From an uncultured Aquimarina sp. (lineage in GTDB: Bacteria; Bacteroidota; Bacteroidia; Flavobacteriales; Flavobacteriaceae): a DNA stretch of 59,547 nt. Position 1 is the stretch's first letter. Each line of letters begins with the position of its first letter. The DNA lies in NCBI RefSeq assembly GCF_947500065.1, contig NZ_CANMQT010000018.1, positions 1 to 59,547 on the forward strand, written 5' to 3'. Below the pieces are notes generated by a model. The model ran no database searches. It saw nothing but the letters and a program-made list of their open reading frames with translations, and was not told the DNA's origin. Made by a program: the position numbers and the translations under genes. Positions 15,995 through 25,800 of the stretch are shown here, one piece after another.

Positions 15995-16444
15995 TTAACC
16001 TTGTTGTAATTCTGCTAATAATGATTGAATAGATCTTATTAATGCTTCTTTAGCATCCGGATCTGCTAAAGCAGTTTTTAAGATCTTATTGGATTTAAGT
16101 TGTTTTACAACTTTTAGGTACTGATCTTTCTCAGTATCTAAATCATTTAAAAACTTACTTTGATTTATAATCCCTTTTTTTCCAAAATTACCTAGATGGC
16201 TAAATTTCAAAGTTTCTTTGCTCTCTACTCCATCCGCATCCTCAAATTCCACTTCCACTTCGGGTTTATAATTTTCAAATACATGATCAATAGAAGTCAA
16301 ACCATTAACTATTTGTGGCTTAATCGGCTGATCTTGAGTTAATTTCTGAACAAGAAGTGTTTTGTTCTGTCCGATTTCCAATATAGCCTCACTAGCATCG
16401 GTTTTAACTTCTGTTCCTCCTAATCCATATGTGTTGTTGCTCAT
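15995..16444 (-). CDS. tssB: T6SS contractile sheath small subunit TssB
   Basis: The protein has 149 residues. It begins with a Gly-rich tail and contains V-N-G-L-T-S-I-D-H-V-F, an acidic strand (V-E-V-E-F-E-D-A-D-G) and L-K-F-S-H-L-G-N-F-G-K-K-G-I-I, followed by paired helices ending near L-L-A-E-L-Q-Q. This is the small sheath subunit pattern in Bacteroidota T6SS. The neighbours settle it: tssC starts 20 bases downstream and clpV ends 64 bases upstream on the same strand. It interlocks with TssC to build the sheath. Confidence 0.88.
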   Translation of the reverse strand: MSNNTYGLGGTEVKTDASEAILEIGQNKTLLVQKLTQDQPIKPQIVNGLTSIDHVFENYKPEVEVEFEDADGVESKETLKFSHLGNFGKKGIINQSKFLNDLDTEKDQYLKVVKQLKSNKILKTALADPDAKEALIRSIQSLLAELQQG

Positions 16445-16508
16445 ACTTTCTTCTCTTAATAATGATTGTGAATTATAAATATACTAATTTTATCGCAGGA
16501 TATGGCCT

Positions 16509-18986
16509 TTATTCATATGACCACTCCATTTTTTCATCTTTTATGTCTAGACTCACCTTACTTCCTTTACCTATCTTTCCAGTAATCAACATTTTAGACA
16601 AAGGACCTCTAAGATCCGTTCTAATTACTCCTCGTAATGGTCTTGCTCCATATTTGGGGGTAAATCCCTTATAAGCAAGGTACTCCTGAGCAGCTTCAGT
16701 CAACTCTAAAGTTACTTCTTGCTTATTTAAAGCTTTATGTAAGTCCTTTAATTGAATATTAAAAATCTTAACGACATTCTCCTTTGTTATTGGAGCAAAC
16801 GGAACTATTTCTGTTAATCTTCCTAAAAACTCTGGTCTAAAATTCCTAGACATAAGCTCTAATAGATCTGAAGATTTTGGAATCTCACCATCTGTAAATG
16901 ACTTTACAACATGCTCACTTCCGATATTGGAAGTAAACAAAACAACTGCATTAGAGAAGTCCCCAGTTTTCCCTAGTCTATCATTTAATTTTCCTTCATC
17001 TAAAATCTGAAGAAATATATCAAATACTGATGGGTGCGCTTTTTCAATTTCATCAAAAAGTACAATCGAATATGGTTTTTGTCTTATTTTATTAACCAAC
17101 AATCCACCTTCTTCATATCCAACATATCCCGGAGGTGCTCCATACAAGAGCGCAGCAGAATGTTCTTCTTTAAATTCTGACATATCGAATCTAATAATTG
17201 CATCTTCTGTCTGGAACAAGAACTCTGCTAAAGATTTTGCTAATTCAGTTTTTCCAGTACCTGTAGGTCCAGTAAAAAAGAATGACCCTGTTGGTAAACC
17301 TGGTTTACTAAGTCCAGATCTAGATTCTAATACGGCTTCTGAAATCGTCTTAATTGCATGATCTTGACCAATCACCCTCTTCTTAAGGTGATCTTCCATA
17401 TTCAATAATCTTTCTTTTTCATCCGCTTGAAGCTTTCCTACCGGAATACCCGTCTTATTGGCAATTGTAGCAGAAACATCATTTTTATCAATAAAGGTTT
17501 TTTCTTCAGAAGCTTTCTTAAAAAAATGATCTAGAATTGTTACAATTTTTGTTTTATAATTATCAAAAGTTTCTTCTCCTAAAACCATTTCATCTTCACC
17601 TAATTCAGTAAACAAAAGATAGCTGAACTTACTTTTAAGATTGTTATACATCCAACTTACTGAAGTAAATTTTTCAGATTCTTCTGATTCTTTTTCTCCA
17701 ATTTCTTTTAAATCTTTTAATAATGCTTCAACATTATTAGCGGTAGTTTCTATCATATATCTAGAAGCAGACATTGTTCTATCTATAAGATCTATAGCCG
17801 CATCCGGAAGACTTCTATCCTTATTAAAACGTTTAGAAAGTCTTATTGCTTCTGCAATTGTTTCGTCAATAATATCTAAACTATGGTGTTCTTTATATTT
17901 ATCAATGGTATTAGAAATCATAGTAAGCGTATCCTCTTCTGATGGTTCATCCAAGGCAACTATTTCAAATCTTCTTATAAGTCCTTCGTCTGTTTCTACA
18001 TGTTTTCTATATGCATCGTTTGTTGCTGTAGCTATAAAAGTAACTTCACCTTTAGCCAGCTCTGATTTCAAAATATTGACCAAGCCTTGATTACCACTGT
18101 TTTTATCGGTAAGATTATTGATTTCATCTATCAATAAAATAGGTTTTTCAAATTCTTTTAGAGCAGTTAGAATCTTTTTAAAACGATCTTCTACTTCACT
18201 TTTATAACTTGCTCCAGAAACTAGATTCACAAAATCCAATTCGTATATCTGGGCATTTTTCAAGGACTCTGGCACATTACCATTTATTACAGCCTCAGAA
18301 AAACCATCTAGAAGAACTGTTTTTCCTACACCTGGTTCTCCTGTAATTAAAACATTAGGTTTAGAATGTCTACCTAATATTTCTGTAATCATTTTTACTT
18401 CTGCATCTCTACCAAAAACATCATCTAACTGTTTATTTTTGGCTGCAAAAGTTTTATCGAAACAGTATTCTTCTAAAATTCCAGAATCACTTTTTTGTCC
18501 TGTGATACTTTTCTCTCCACTTTTGGTAGTAGCCTTTCCTGAACTGGATTTCCCTTGTGTTGCGGCAATTAACACCTCATCTGCTTTAAGAGGTAATGTT
18601 TTTAATTGTTCATAAGAAAACCCAACACCTGGTGTGCATAAAGCAATTAAAACAGCATGTGGAGTGATTTCATCCTGACCCAACTTAAGTTTAATTGTAT
18701 CTGCTTCATTAAATACTGCTTCAATGGATTTATCTCCACTAACCGTATCAGGAATATTAACAACTCTTGGTAAAGCTTCAATCCTAACTTCTGACCATTC
18801 TTCATAATAATAAATATCGCCATCAATTTGGTCAAAAAATCCCTTTAGCCCTACATCCTTATGCAAAAGAGCTTTTAGTAAATGAGCAGCATTATACTCA
18901 TCATTATGATACTCTTTAGCAATTGATTGTGCTATATGAATTGCATTATCCACCTTTGGTGATAATGTGAAGTCTAATATTTGCAT
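16509..18986 (-). CDS. clpV: T6SS sheath-recycling AAA+ ATPase ClpV/TssH
   Basis: The protein (825 residues) is a Clp/Hsp100 unfoldase with two AAA+ modules. The Clp N domain covers about 1-150. AAA1 has G-E-P-G-V-G-K-T near residue 215 and L-L-I-D-E-I; AAA2 has G-P-T-G-T-G-K-T near 570, V-L-F-D-E-I-E-K-A-H-P and the ClpB-type C-terminal D2 region (Y-G-A-R-P-L-R-G-V-I-R). The middle coiled-coil domain is short compared with ClpB. Placement directly upstream of tssB and tssC on the same strand says it is the ATPase that disassembles the contracted sheath rather than a stress ClpB. ClpC, a true protease partner, is a separate gene at 30803. Confidence 0.9.
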   Translation of the reverse strand: MQILDFTLSPKVDNAIHIAQSIAKEYHNDEYNAAHLLKALLHKDVGLKGFFDQIDGDIYYYEEWSEVRIEALPRVVNIPDTVSGDKSIEAVFNEADTIKLKLGQDEITPHAVLIALCTPGVGFSYEQLKTLPLKADEVLIAATQGKSSSGKATTKSGEKSITGQKSDSGILEEYCFDKTFAAKNKQLDDVFGRDAEVKMITEILGRHSKPNVLITGEPGVGKTVLLDGFSEAVINGNVPESLKNAQIYELDFVNLVSGASYKSEVEDRFKKILTALKEFEKPILLIDEINNLTDKNSGNQGLVNILKSELAKGEVTFIATATNDAYRKHVETDEGLIRRFEIVALDEPSEEDTLTMISNTIDKYKEHHSLDIIDETIAEAIRLSKRFNKDRSLPDAAIDLIDRTMSASRYMIETTANNVEALLKDLKEIGEKESEESEKFTSVSWMYNNLKSKFSYLLFTELGEDEMVLGEETFDNYKTKIVTILDHFFKKASEEKTFIDKNDVSATIANKTGIPVGKLQADEKERLLNMEDHLKKRVIGQDHAIKTISEAVLESRSGLSKPGLPTGSFFFTGPTGTGKTELAKSLAEFLFQTEDAIIRFDMSEFKEEHSAALLYGAPPGYVGYEEGGLLVNKIRQKPYSIVLFDEIEKAHPSVFDIFLQILDEGKLNDRLGKTGDFSNAVVLFTSNIGSEHVVKSFTDGEIPKSSDLLELMSRNFRPEFLGRLTEIVPFAPITKENVVKIFNIQLKDLHKALNKQEVTLELTEAAQEYLAYKGFTPKYGARPLRGVIRTDLRGPLSKMLITGKIGKGSKVSLDIKDEKMEWSYE

Positions 18987-19287
18987 GAAGTTGGTTTTCC
19001 GTAAAGTAAATAAATAACCTAATAATTAGCAAAAAATTATCCATTAGCTCAGAATAAAATTCAATATTTCCCAAATATTATTAATATTTCGAGTAAAAAT
19101 TAGATTACAATACTTTATTTGAATCAAAGATATTATAAAATTACAAGTTTGTTTACCTCGTTTTTAGGTAAAATGCACCCCCTGTTTTCAGGTAGTATCT
19201 GATTCTATTATACTACTTGATCGGAATACTTAATAGCATCTAGAATTGAACTAGAATAATTAAAGAAAAAAAATTAACTCGTTTAGA
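18987..19287 (-). promoter_or_regulatory. clpV upstream region with repeats and candidate -7 element
   Basis: This 300-bp gap between the helicase stop and the clpV start is AT-rich. A CAAAGATA at 19125-19132 reads TATCTTTG on the - strand, a perfect -7 element about 140 bases from clpV, but a -33 TTG at the right distance is not clear. Upstream of it are two direct copies of TACCTRAAAAC on the - strand (19184-19194 and 19160-19170), 24 bases apart, and an inverted repeat GTAGTAT/ATACTAC (19192-19198 and 19210-19216). TTTACCT (19152-19158) and AGGTAAA (19166-19172) also form a small hairpin. The repeats could be operator sites or part of the helicase terminator. Confidence 0.4.
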
Positions 19288-20397
19288 TTATCTAATTTGC
19301 GTAAATCGTATTCCAAGCTGTTTTTCTAGATCTCTAATTACTTTTAATTCCTGCTTAACTATAAGTGCTAAAGAAACCCCTGTTTTTCCTGCTCTAGCAG
19401 TTCTACCACTTCTATGTGTATAATACTCAATTTGATCAGGTAACTGGTAGTGAACCACAAATGCCAGATTAGCCACATCGATTCCTCTAGCTGCTACATC
19501 CGTAGACACTAATAATTCCATAGTGCCCTTCTTAAAAGCACGCATTACCTTATCTCTATCCTTTTGCGTCATATCACCTTCTAGCAAACCTACTTCGTAG
19601 TTTTTAGCAATAAGTTGTTTAGACAACTTGCGTGCTGCTACTTTAGTTTTAGTAAAAATAATACCTCTTTGTTTTTTTTGAGATTTCAGGAAATGAGTAA
19701 GTGTATCTAGCTTATTTACTTCTTCTCCAACAACAAAATGATGTTCAATACCCTTATTAACGGTATCATTTTTATCTACAGACACTCTTACTGCATTTTT
19801 GCTTACATAAGAATTAATAATTTCATTAAGAGCGGAAGGTATCGTAGCAGAAAAAAGCCATACATTTCTATGTCCTTTAGTTTTACTTAGTATAGTGGTA
19901 AGGTCTTTTTTGAACCCCATACTTAACATCTCATCCGCCTCATCCATTACTACAGTTTTAATTTTGGAAATATCCACTGCTTTTCTTTCCATCAAATCAA
20001 TAAGTCTTCCGGGAGTTGCAACAATGATATGAGTAGGCCTTTTTAATCTGGAAAGCTGTATTTCAATCTTTTCTCCCCCATAAACAGACTCCGTAAAAAT
20101 CTTATCTGTATATTTAGTAAACTTGAAAAGCTGTTTTGCTATTTGTTGCCCAAGCTCTCTTGTAGGTGCTAAAATTAATGCTTGTACCTCTTTTTTACTA
20201 GGATCAATAGCCGTTAATAAAGGAATACCAAAAGCCGCTGTTTTACCGGTGCCTGTTTGAGCTTTACCGATAAAGTCTACTTGATTATTGATAAGAACAG
20301 GTAGTGTTTGTTCTTGAATTTTGGTAGGAATAGTAATTCCCATTTCTTTAAGACCTTTATTTAGATCTTTAGGAACACCTAATTCTGAAAATGTCAT
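19288..20397 (-). CDS. DEAD-box ATP-dependent RNA helicase
   Basis: The protein (369 residues) unwinds RNA duplexes. All motifs are present: I-Q-E-Q-T (Q motif), A-Q-T-G-T-G-K-T (Walker A), P-T-R-E-L-G (Ia), T-P-G-R (Ib), D-E-A-D (II), S-A-T (III), R-G-I-I-F-T-K-T (IV), R-G-I-D-V (V) and H-R-S-G-R-T-A-R-A-G (VI). It is nearly the bare two-domain core; the basic C-terminal tail or DbpA RNA-binding domain seen in longer relatives is missing. It is close to RhlE/DbpA types, but I cannot assign one. A good promoter lies upstream. Confidence 0.9.
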   Translation of the reverse strand: MTFSELGVPKDLNKGLKEMGITIPTKIQEQTLPVLINNQVDFIGKAQTGTGKTAAFGIPLLTAIDPSKKEVQALILAPTRELGQQIAKQLFKFTKYTDKIFTESVYGGEKIEIQLSRLKRPTHIIVATPGRLIDLMERKAVDISKIKTVVMDEADEMLSMGFKKDLTTILSKTKGHRNVWLFSATIPSALNEIINSYVSKNAVRVSVDKNDTVNKGIEHHFVVGEEVNKLDTLTHFLKSQKKQRGIIFTKTKVAARKLSKQLIAKNYEVGLLEGDMTQKDRDKVMRAFKKGTMELLVSTDVAARGIDVANLAFVVHYQLPDQIEYYTHRSGRTARAGKTGVSLALIVKQELKVIRDLEKQLGIRFTQIR

Positions 20398-20417
20398 CCT
20401 TATTTTGTTTTAGAGTA

Positions 20418-20447
20418 CAAAAATAGATGAATATATTCATTGCCCAA
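20418..20447 (-). promoter_or_regulatory. Promoter of the DEAD-box helicase
   Basis: On the - strand, TTG (20447-20445) is followed after 19 bases by TATTTTTG (20425-20418). This matches the Bacteroidota -33/-7 promoter with normal spacing. Transcription would start near 20411, about 14 bases before the ATG at 20397. Confidence 0.65.
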
Positions 20448-20484
20448 CTAATTAGGCCAATACATAACAGAAATTATCAGAATA

Positions 20485-20886
20485 CTAGCAGGAAATTTTC
20501 ATGAAATAATCAAACAACTGCTTTTTAAGAGTCAAACCTCTTTTATGAAAATGAGATTTATCCATACAAAAACCTCCTGAACAGTTAAAGTCTGCTCCTT
20601 CATCTGAAGAAATGATATCTATAAGTGAAATGCTTTCAGAATGTACGTGAGAATGTTGCTCATTATGTTCAGAATGATCGTGAGAATCTACTTCTAAATT
20701 TGAAATGTAAGAAAAAACGCTCTTTTCTTTAAAATCTTTAGTTTCGAATTCTGTTGATAACTCTAAAAACATTACATCATGACTAAACGGAGTAATCTCC
20801 TCTCTAACAACCTCTCCTTGAGCTTGTAATGAAGAGATTAGCAATGTAAAAACAAATAATAAAGCGAAGTGTAGTTGTTTAATCAT
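20485..20886 (-). CDS. His-rich secreted protein of unknown function
   Basis: The protein (133 residues) starts with a signal peptide (about 1-22, ending S-L-Q-A-Q). The middle is His-rich (S-H-D-H-S-E-H-N-E-Q-H-S-H-V-H-S). The end holds F-N-C-S-G-G-F-C-M-D-K-S-H-F-H-K-R and a final Cys. His-rich loops and the C-x4-C pair suggest metal contact in the periplasm, but this is inference. I have a memory of similar small proteins in other Flavobacteriaceae but no function. It stands alone between the helicase and a DUF72 gene. Confidence 0.7.
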   Translation of the reverse strand: MIKQLHFALLFVFTLLISSLQAQGEVVREEITPFSHDVMFLELSTEFETKDFKEKSVFSYISNLEVDSHDHSEHNEQHSHVHSESISLIDIISSDEGADFNCSGGFCMDKSHFHKRGLTLKKQLFDYFMKISC

Positions 20887-21092
20887 ATGTATTTATTTTG
20901 GCTTGTTAATACAAATTCAAAGTAAGCCAGTTTTTAAATTAATCTTCGGGAATCTGAACAGTATATTTTAAAAACATCGGCAAAATACACATAAACAAGA
21001 TTAAGTGCAAGTTATTTTAAAACTTTAACACTATTATTTACTGATTACTTATATAATGAGAAAGGTTAAGCCCTATTTTTAGAAAAACTCAA

Positions 21093-21983
21093 CTAAAATA
21101 AGGTTGTTCCATCCGTTGAATGATTAGGCAAACTAAGCTTTATTCCTAACTCCTTATTTAATAATTCTATAAAATACTTGGATAATAATGGAGATTCTTT
21201 TTCTATGTTCTGATGAACAAAAAAATGAACATCTTCTATACCTTGATCTTTCCAGGATTTTAATCTACTCACCCAATCACCTAATCTAGTATAATCTGTT
21301 TCGTGATTAGCACCAACATACCTTACAAAAGCTTCTTTATTAGTAAGCCTCATATGTAACAGATCTCTTCTTCCTGCAGAATCTGTAATAATATTAGCTA
21401 TATTATTTTTTTCTAATAAATCATACAACTCATTAGCAACCACTGTATCATTGAACCAATCTGTATGTCTAAACTCTATTGCCAAACGTAATTCTTTAGG
21501 CCATTTTGCCACAAAACTCTCTACTCTTTCAAAATACTTAGGTGCAAAATTACTATGCATCTGCAAAAAAATGGTTCCTAATTTTTCCTTTAGATGTATA
21601 GCACTTGTTAGGTATTGATCTACATATGGTTGTACATCGTCATTTAATCTTTTAAGATGTGATATATTCTGAACAAGCTTAGGGAAAAACTTAAAACCAT
21701 CTGGTGTTTTATCATACCATTTCTTGAATTGATCTTCAGAAAAAATTCTATAAAAAGTAGCATTTAGTTCTATAGAATTGAACTGTCTAGAATAATAATG
21801 CAGCTCATCCTTAGTCCCTCTTGGGTAAAACCCCTTTAAATCTTGCTTATTCCATTTAGCACATCCTACATAGACGGACAAATCTTTCTTACTTTCTTTT
21901 TTTAAAACTCTAGAAGTATCATTATGATCTTCAGGTAACACAAAATTTACACTTTCAGGATGTTCAACTTTACCAAATTTCAT
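21093..21983 (-). CDS. DUF72 family protein
   Basis: The protein has 296 residues and belongs to the DUF72 (YecE-like) TIM-barrel family. The signature starts V-Y-V-G-C-A-K-W and continues with F-Y-P-R-G-T, Y-Y-S-R-Q-F-N-S-I-E-L-N-A-T-F-Y, F-F-P-K-L-V-Q-N-I-S-H and L-R-L-A-I-E-F-R-H. The late part (V-R-Y-V-G-A-N-H) fits too. The N-terminal ~35 residues are an extension. Biochemical function is not established for the family. No obvious operon partners are seen. Confidence 0.88.
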   Translation of the reverse strand: MKFGKVEHPESVNFVLPEDHNDTSRVLKKESKKDLSVYVGCAKWNKQDLKGFYPRGTKDELHYYSRQFNSIELNATFYRIFSEDQFKKWYDKTPDGFKFFPKLVQNISHLKRLNDDVQPYVDQYLTSAIHLKEKLGTIFLQMHSNFAPKYFERVESFVAKWPKELRLAIEFRHTDWFNDTVVANELYDLLEKNNIANIITDSAGRRDLLHMRLTNKEAFVRYVGANHETDYTRLGDWVSRLKSWKDQGIEDVHFFVHQNIEKESPLLSKYFIELLNKELGIKLSLPNHSTDGTTLF

Positions 21984-22074
21984 AGTTTTTATTTAAAAAG
22001 ATTACCATAAATAGTGTAACAAAAATATGATTCGAATGACTAACTTTACAGTAACAACAATAAAAAATTTGACA

Positions 22075-22797
22075 ATGAACACTTTAAAATCGTTAATCGT
22101 AGCTTTAATTATAGCAATTGTAGCTCCAACCCAAGCACAAACAGCGGATGAAATTATTGATACTTATTTAGAAAACACTGGAGGTAAAGAGAACTGGAAA
22201 AAACTTACCGGTACTAAAATGGTAGCTCAGGTAAATCAAGGAGGAATGGTAATCCCTGTCACAATATATTCTGGAAACAAAGGTGAGCAGGCAGTAATTA
22301 TTGATTTACAAGGAAAAGTAATAACTCAATTTGCTTTTGACGGGGAAACAATGTGGTCTACGAACTTCATGACAATGAAAGCAGAAAAAAGTGATAAAGA
22401 AACCACGGATAACATGAAACTATCCACTAATGATTTTCCTAATCCTTTTATAGATTACAAAGAAAAAGGATACACTGTGGAATACTTAGGAAAAGAAACT
22501 AAAGAAGGTGCGGAAACTTTTAAAGTACAGTTAACCATGGAGCCTGTATCATTAAATGGAGTTGAATCACCTAGTATTAGCTACTATTACTTCGAAACTG
22601 AGAATTATGTACCTATTATGATAGAAACAACTCAAGGTGAGAATAAAACGACAATTACCATGAGTGATTACCAAGAAGTAGATGGTCTTTACTTTCCATT
22701 TGCAATGTCTCAAGGTCCTCAACCTATTGAAATAAAAGAAATCGTATTAAATCCAGAAATAGAAGCTAGCTTATTTGCTTTTCCTGAAGAAAAATAA
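22075..22797 (+). CDS. LolA-like outer membrane lipoprotein-sorting type protein
   Basis: The protein (240 residues from this start) has a signal peptide (MNTLKSLIVALIIAIVAPTQAQ). It then has the start seen in Bacteroidota LolA/LolB-like proteins (A-D-E-I-I-D-T-Y-L-E-N-T-G-G) and repeated beta strands including Y-L-G-K-E-T and Y-F-E-T-E-N-Y-V-P-I-M. Strands of this kind form the half-barrel that binds acyl chains. An in-frame ATG at 22027 exists, but the signal peptide and a TAACTTTA -7-like element at 22041-22048 favour the start at 22075. It is followed by a clear terminator. The exact cargo is unknown. Confidence 0.75.
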   Translation: MNTLKSLIVALIIAIVAPTQAQTADEIIDTYLENTGGKENWKKLTGTKMVAQVNQGGMVIPVTIYSGNKGEQAVIIDLQGKVITQFAFDGETMWSTNFMTMKAEKSDKETTDNMKLSTNDFPNPFIDYKEKGYTVEYLGKETKEGAETFKVQLTMEPVSLNGVESPSISYYYFETENYVPIMIETTQGENKTTITMSDYQEVDGLYFPFAMSQGPQPIEIKEIVLNPEIEASLFAFPEEK

Positions 22798-22811
22798 AAA
22801 TATAATTTCAC

Positions 22812-22845
22812 AAAAAAAGCCTCACTAAAGTTTGAGGCTTTTTTA
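22812..22845 (+). terminator. Rho-independent terminator
   Basis: GCCTCA (22819-22824) pairs with TGAGGC (22833-22838), preceded by A7 and followed by T6. It ends the LolA-like gene and separates it from the beta-propeller gene that starts at 22865. Confidence 0.85.
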
Positions 22846-22864
22846 ATCACACAAACAACTAATC

Positions 22865-25800
22865 ATGCAACAATATTTTAAAATATTATGCTGCCTGCTA
22901 TGCATACAAATGGGTATTCAGGCACAAGAAATATCATTAAACGGAAAAGAACTTTTTGGTGACATCAAAGCACGTCATATAGGCCCCGCTTTGATGAGTG
23001 GAAGAATCATTGACTTAGAAGCACACCCTACTAACGATAGAGTAATCTATGCTGGAACAGCTGGTGGTGGAGTTTGGAGAACCTCAAATGGTGGAGCTAC
23101 ATTTGCTCCAATTTTTGATGAACATGCACAATCAATTGGTGCGGTGGCGGTAGACCCTAATGATCCAGACAAAACAATATGGGTGGGAACTGGTGAAATA
23201 TGGACAAGAAACAGTGTTTCTATAGGAGATGGCCTATATAAAACCTCTAATGGAGGTGATAGTTGGAAGAAAATAGGTTTTGAAAAATCTGAACGGATTA
23301 GTAGCATTGTTATAAATCCAAAAAACTCTAAAGAAGTATATGTTGGGGTATTAGGTGCATTATGGGGTGATAGTGATGTGCGTGGTGTATACAAAACTAT
23401 CGATGGAGGTGATACCTGGAAAAAAATACTCTATACCAATACGTCTACAGGTATTTCTGACCTCCTAATGGATCCAAACGACACTAATACACTATATGCT
23501 TCCATGTGGGAGTTTAGAAGAACGGGGTGGTCTTTCAATTCTGGTGGTGCGAATAGTGCTCTCTATAAATCTACAGATGGCGGTAAGAATTGGAATAAAA
23601 TTCATTCCGGTTTCCCTGAAGGAAATTTAGGAAGAATTGGGATTGCTATTGCTCCATCAAACTCTAAAATTTTATATGCAGCTATCGAAAGTGAAGATGA
23701 TAAAAGCAAAGGATTGTATAGATCAGATGATGCAGGGAAAAATTGGGAACAATTAAATAATGATTTCGAATTAGTAGTAAGACCATTCTACTTTTCTAGA
23801 TTGGTCGTTGATCCTAAAAACCCCGAAACTATCGTAAAAGGAGGATTTCTTGGAGCCATTTCCAAAGATGGTGGAAAAACTTTCAAAAACTTAGGGAATA
23901 TGCACGCCGACATCCATGATATTCTTTTTGACATCAATGATAGTGATCGAATGTATGCAGGAACAGATGGAGGAGTATACCGAAGTTGGGATGGTGGTGC
24001 TACCATGGAAATAGTAGAGAATCTTCCAGTATCTCAATTCTATCAAATTAGTGTAGACAACGAAGAACCTTATAACATTTATGGAGGACTACAAGATAAC
24101 GGTTCCTGGTATGGACCATCTTCTTCTCCAGGAGGAATAGAAGCTAGAGATTGGAAAAGAATTGGTTATGGAGATGGGTTTAGAGTACTAAAACACCCTA
24201 CAAAACCTATAATATATTCTGAAATGCAAGGGGCTCAAAATGTATGGCGTATAAATACAGAAAAAAACACTACTAAAAACGTAGAGCCTATACCAGATGG
24301 CGATGAAGAACTTCGTTTTAACTGGAATGCTCCAATGGCTATTAGCTCTCACAAACCTGATCGATTTTACATGGGAAGTCAATACCTTCATAAATCTGAA
24401 GATATGGGTGATAATTGGATAAAAATATCTCCTGACTTAACAACTAATGACCCTAGTAAACAAGATAAAGAATCAGGAGGCCTTTCTAAAGATAAATCCG
24501 GTGCAGAAACACATACAACTATTTTCACCATCGCAGAATCTCCTGTAAATGAAAACGTTATTTGGGTGGGTACTGATGACGGAAATGTACAAGTCACTAA
24601 AGATGGAGGAAAAAATTGGATAAATACAGTTGGTAACATTCCTGATCTACCTACCAATACCTGGGTATATCACATAGAAGCAAGTGTTCACAATGCAGGT
24701 ACCGCTTACGCTGTTTTTGACGGACATACATCTGGAGACATGAATACCTATGTATATAAGACATCTGATTATGGAAAAACTTGGAAATCCATCACAACAG
24801 ATGATATAGTAGGTTTTGCAAGAAATATACAAGAAGATTACGAGCAAGAAGATTTACTATTTCTAGGAACAGAATTTGGGCTATTCGTCACTATCAATGG
24901 TGGTAAAAATTGGTCCAGATTTACTAATAATATGCCAGCAACGGCAGTACATTTTATAGATTTACAGAAACAAACCAATGATCTTGTATTAGGTACACAC
25001 GGAAGAGGAATAATCATATTAGATGATATTTCTTCTTTACGTCAAATTAATCAAGATGTATTATCCAAAAACGTACATTTCTTCACAACAAAACCAGGTA
25101 TTATCAAAGAAAATAGTGGTTTCGGAGGTGGAAGTACAGAAACTCAGTTTGTAGGACAAAACCCTAGCACTAATCTAAAAATGATGTACTACCTTAAAAA
25201 GAGGCATACTTTTGGAAAAATGAAGATGGAAATCCAAGACTTAAACGGAAATAAAATCACTGATTTATCTCCTGGAAAAGCTAAAGGGATTAATATTGTT
25301 CGCTGGAATTACAGAAGCATTGCTCCTAAATCAGCCTCAGGAAAGACTTTTTCAATAGGTTCGGCACCGAGAGTTGCCGCAGGTAAATATAAAGTAGTAC
25401 TTACAAAAGGAAAAGACACTTATGAGCATAGCATAGAAGTTAAGCAAGATGAAAATTCTGAAGTAACTAATGAAGAAAGAAAACTACAACGTAAGACTTC
25501 TCAGGAACTATATACCGCTATAGAAGATTTAGCATATTTAGTGCATCAGATTGATCAAACCGTGAAAAAAGCAAACTCAATTGAAGAAAAATCTCCAAAA
25601 ATAGCTACACCTGTTATTAAAGAACTAACTTCATTAAAAGAATCTCTTGTTATAACTACTGGAGATAATTATGTTCAAGAAGCAGAGCCTGAACTAAGAG
25701 AAAAGATTTCTAATTTATATAATTCGGTAACTAACAATTTTGAAAAACCATCAGCTGGTCAACTAAATAATCAAAAGGTACTGAATGAAAAATTAGAAAA

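Noticed and set aside
17641..18090. 149-codon open frame on the + strand inside clpV
   Set aside because: It is antisense to the ClpV ATPase region with a clear motif match on the other strand.
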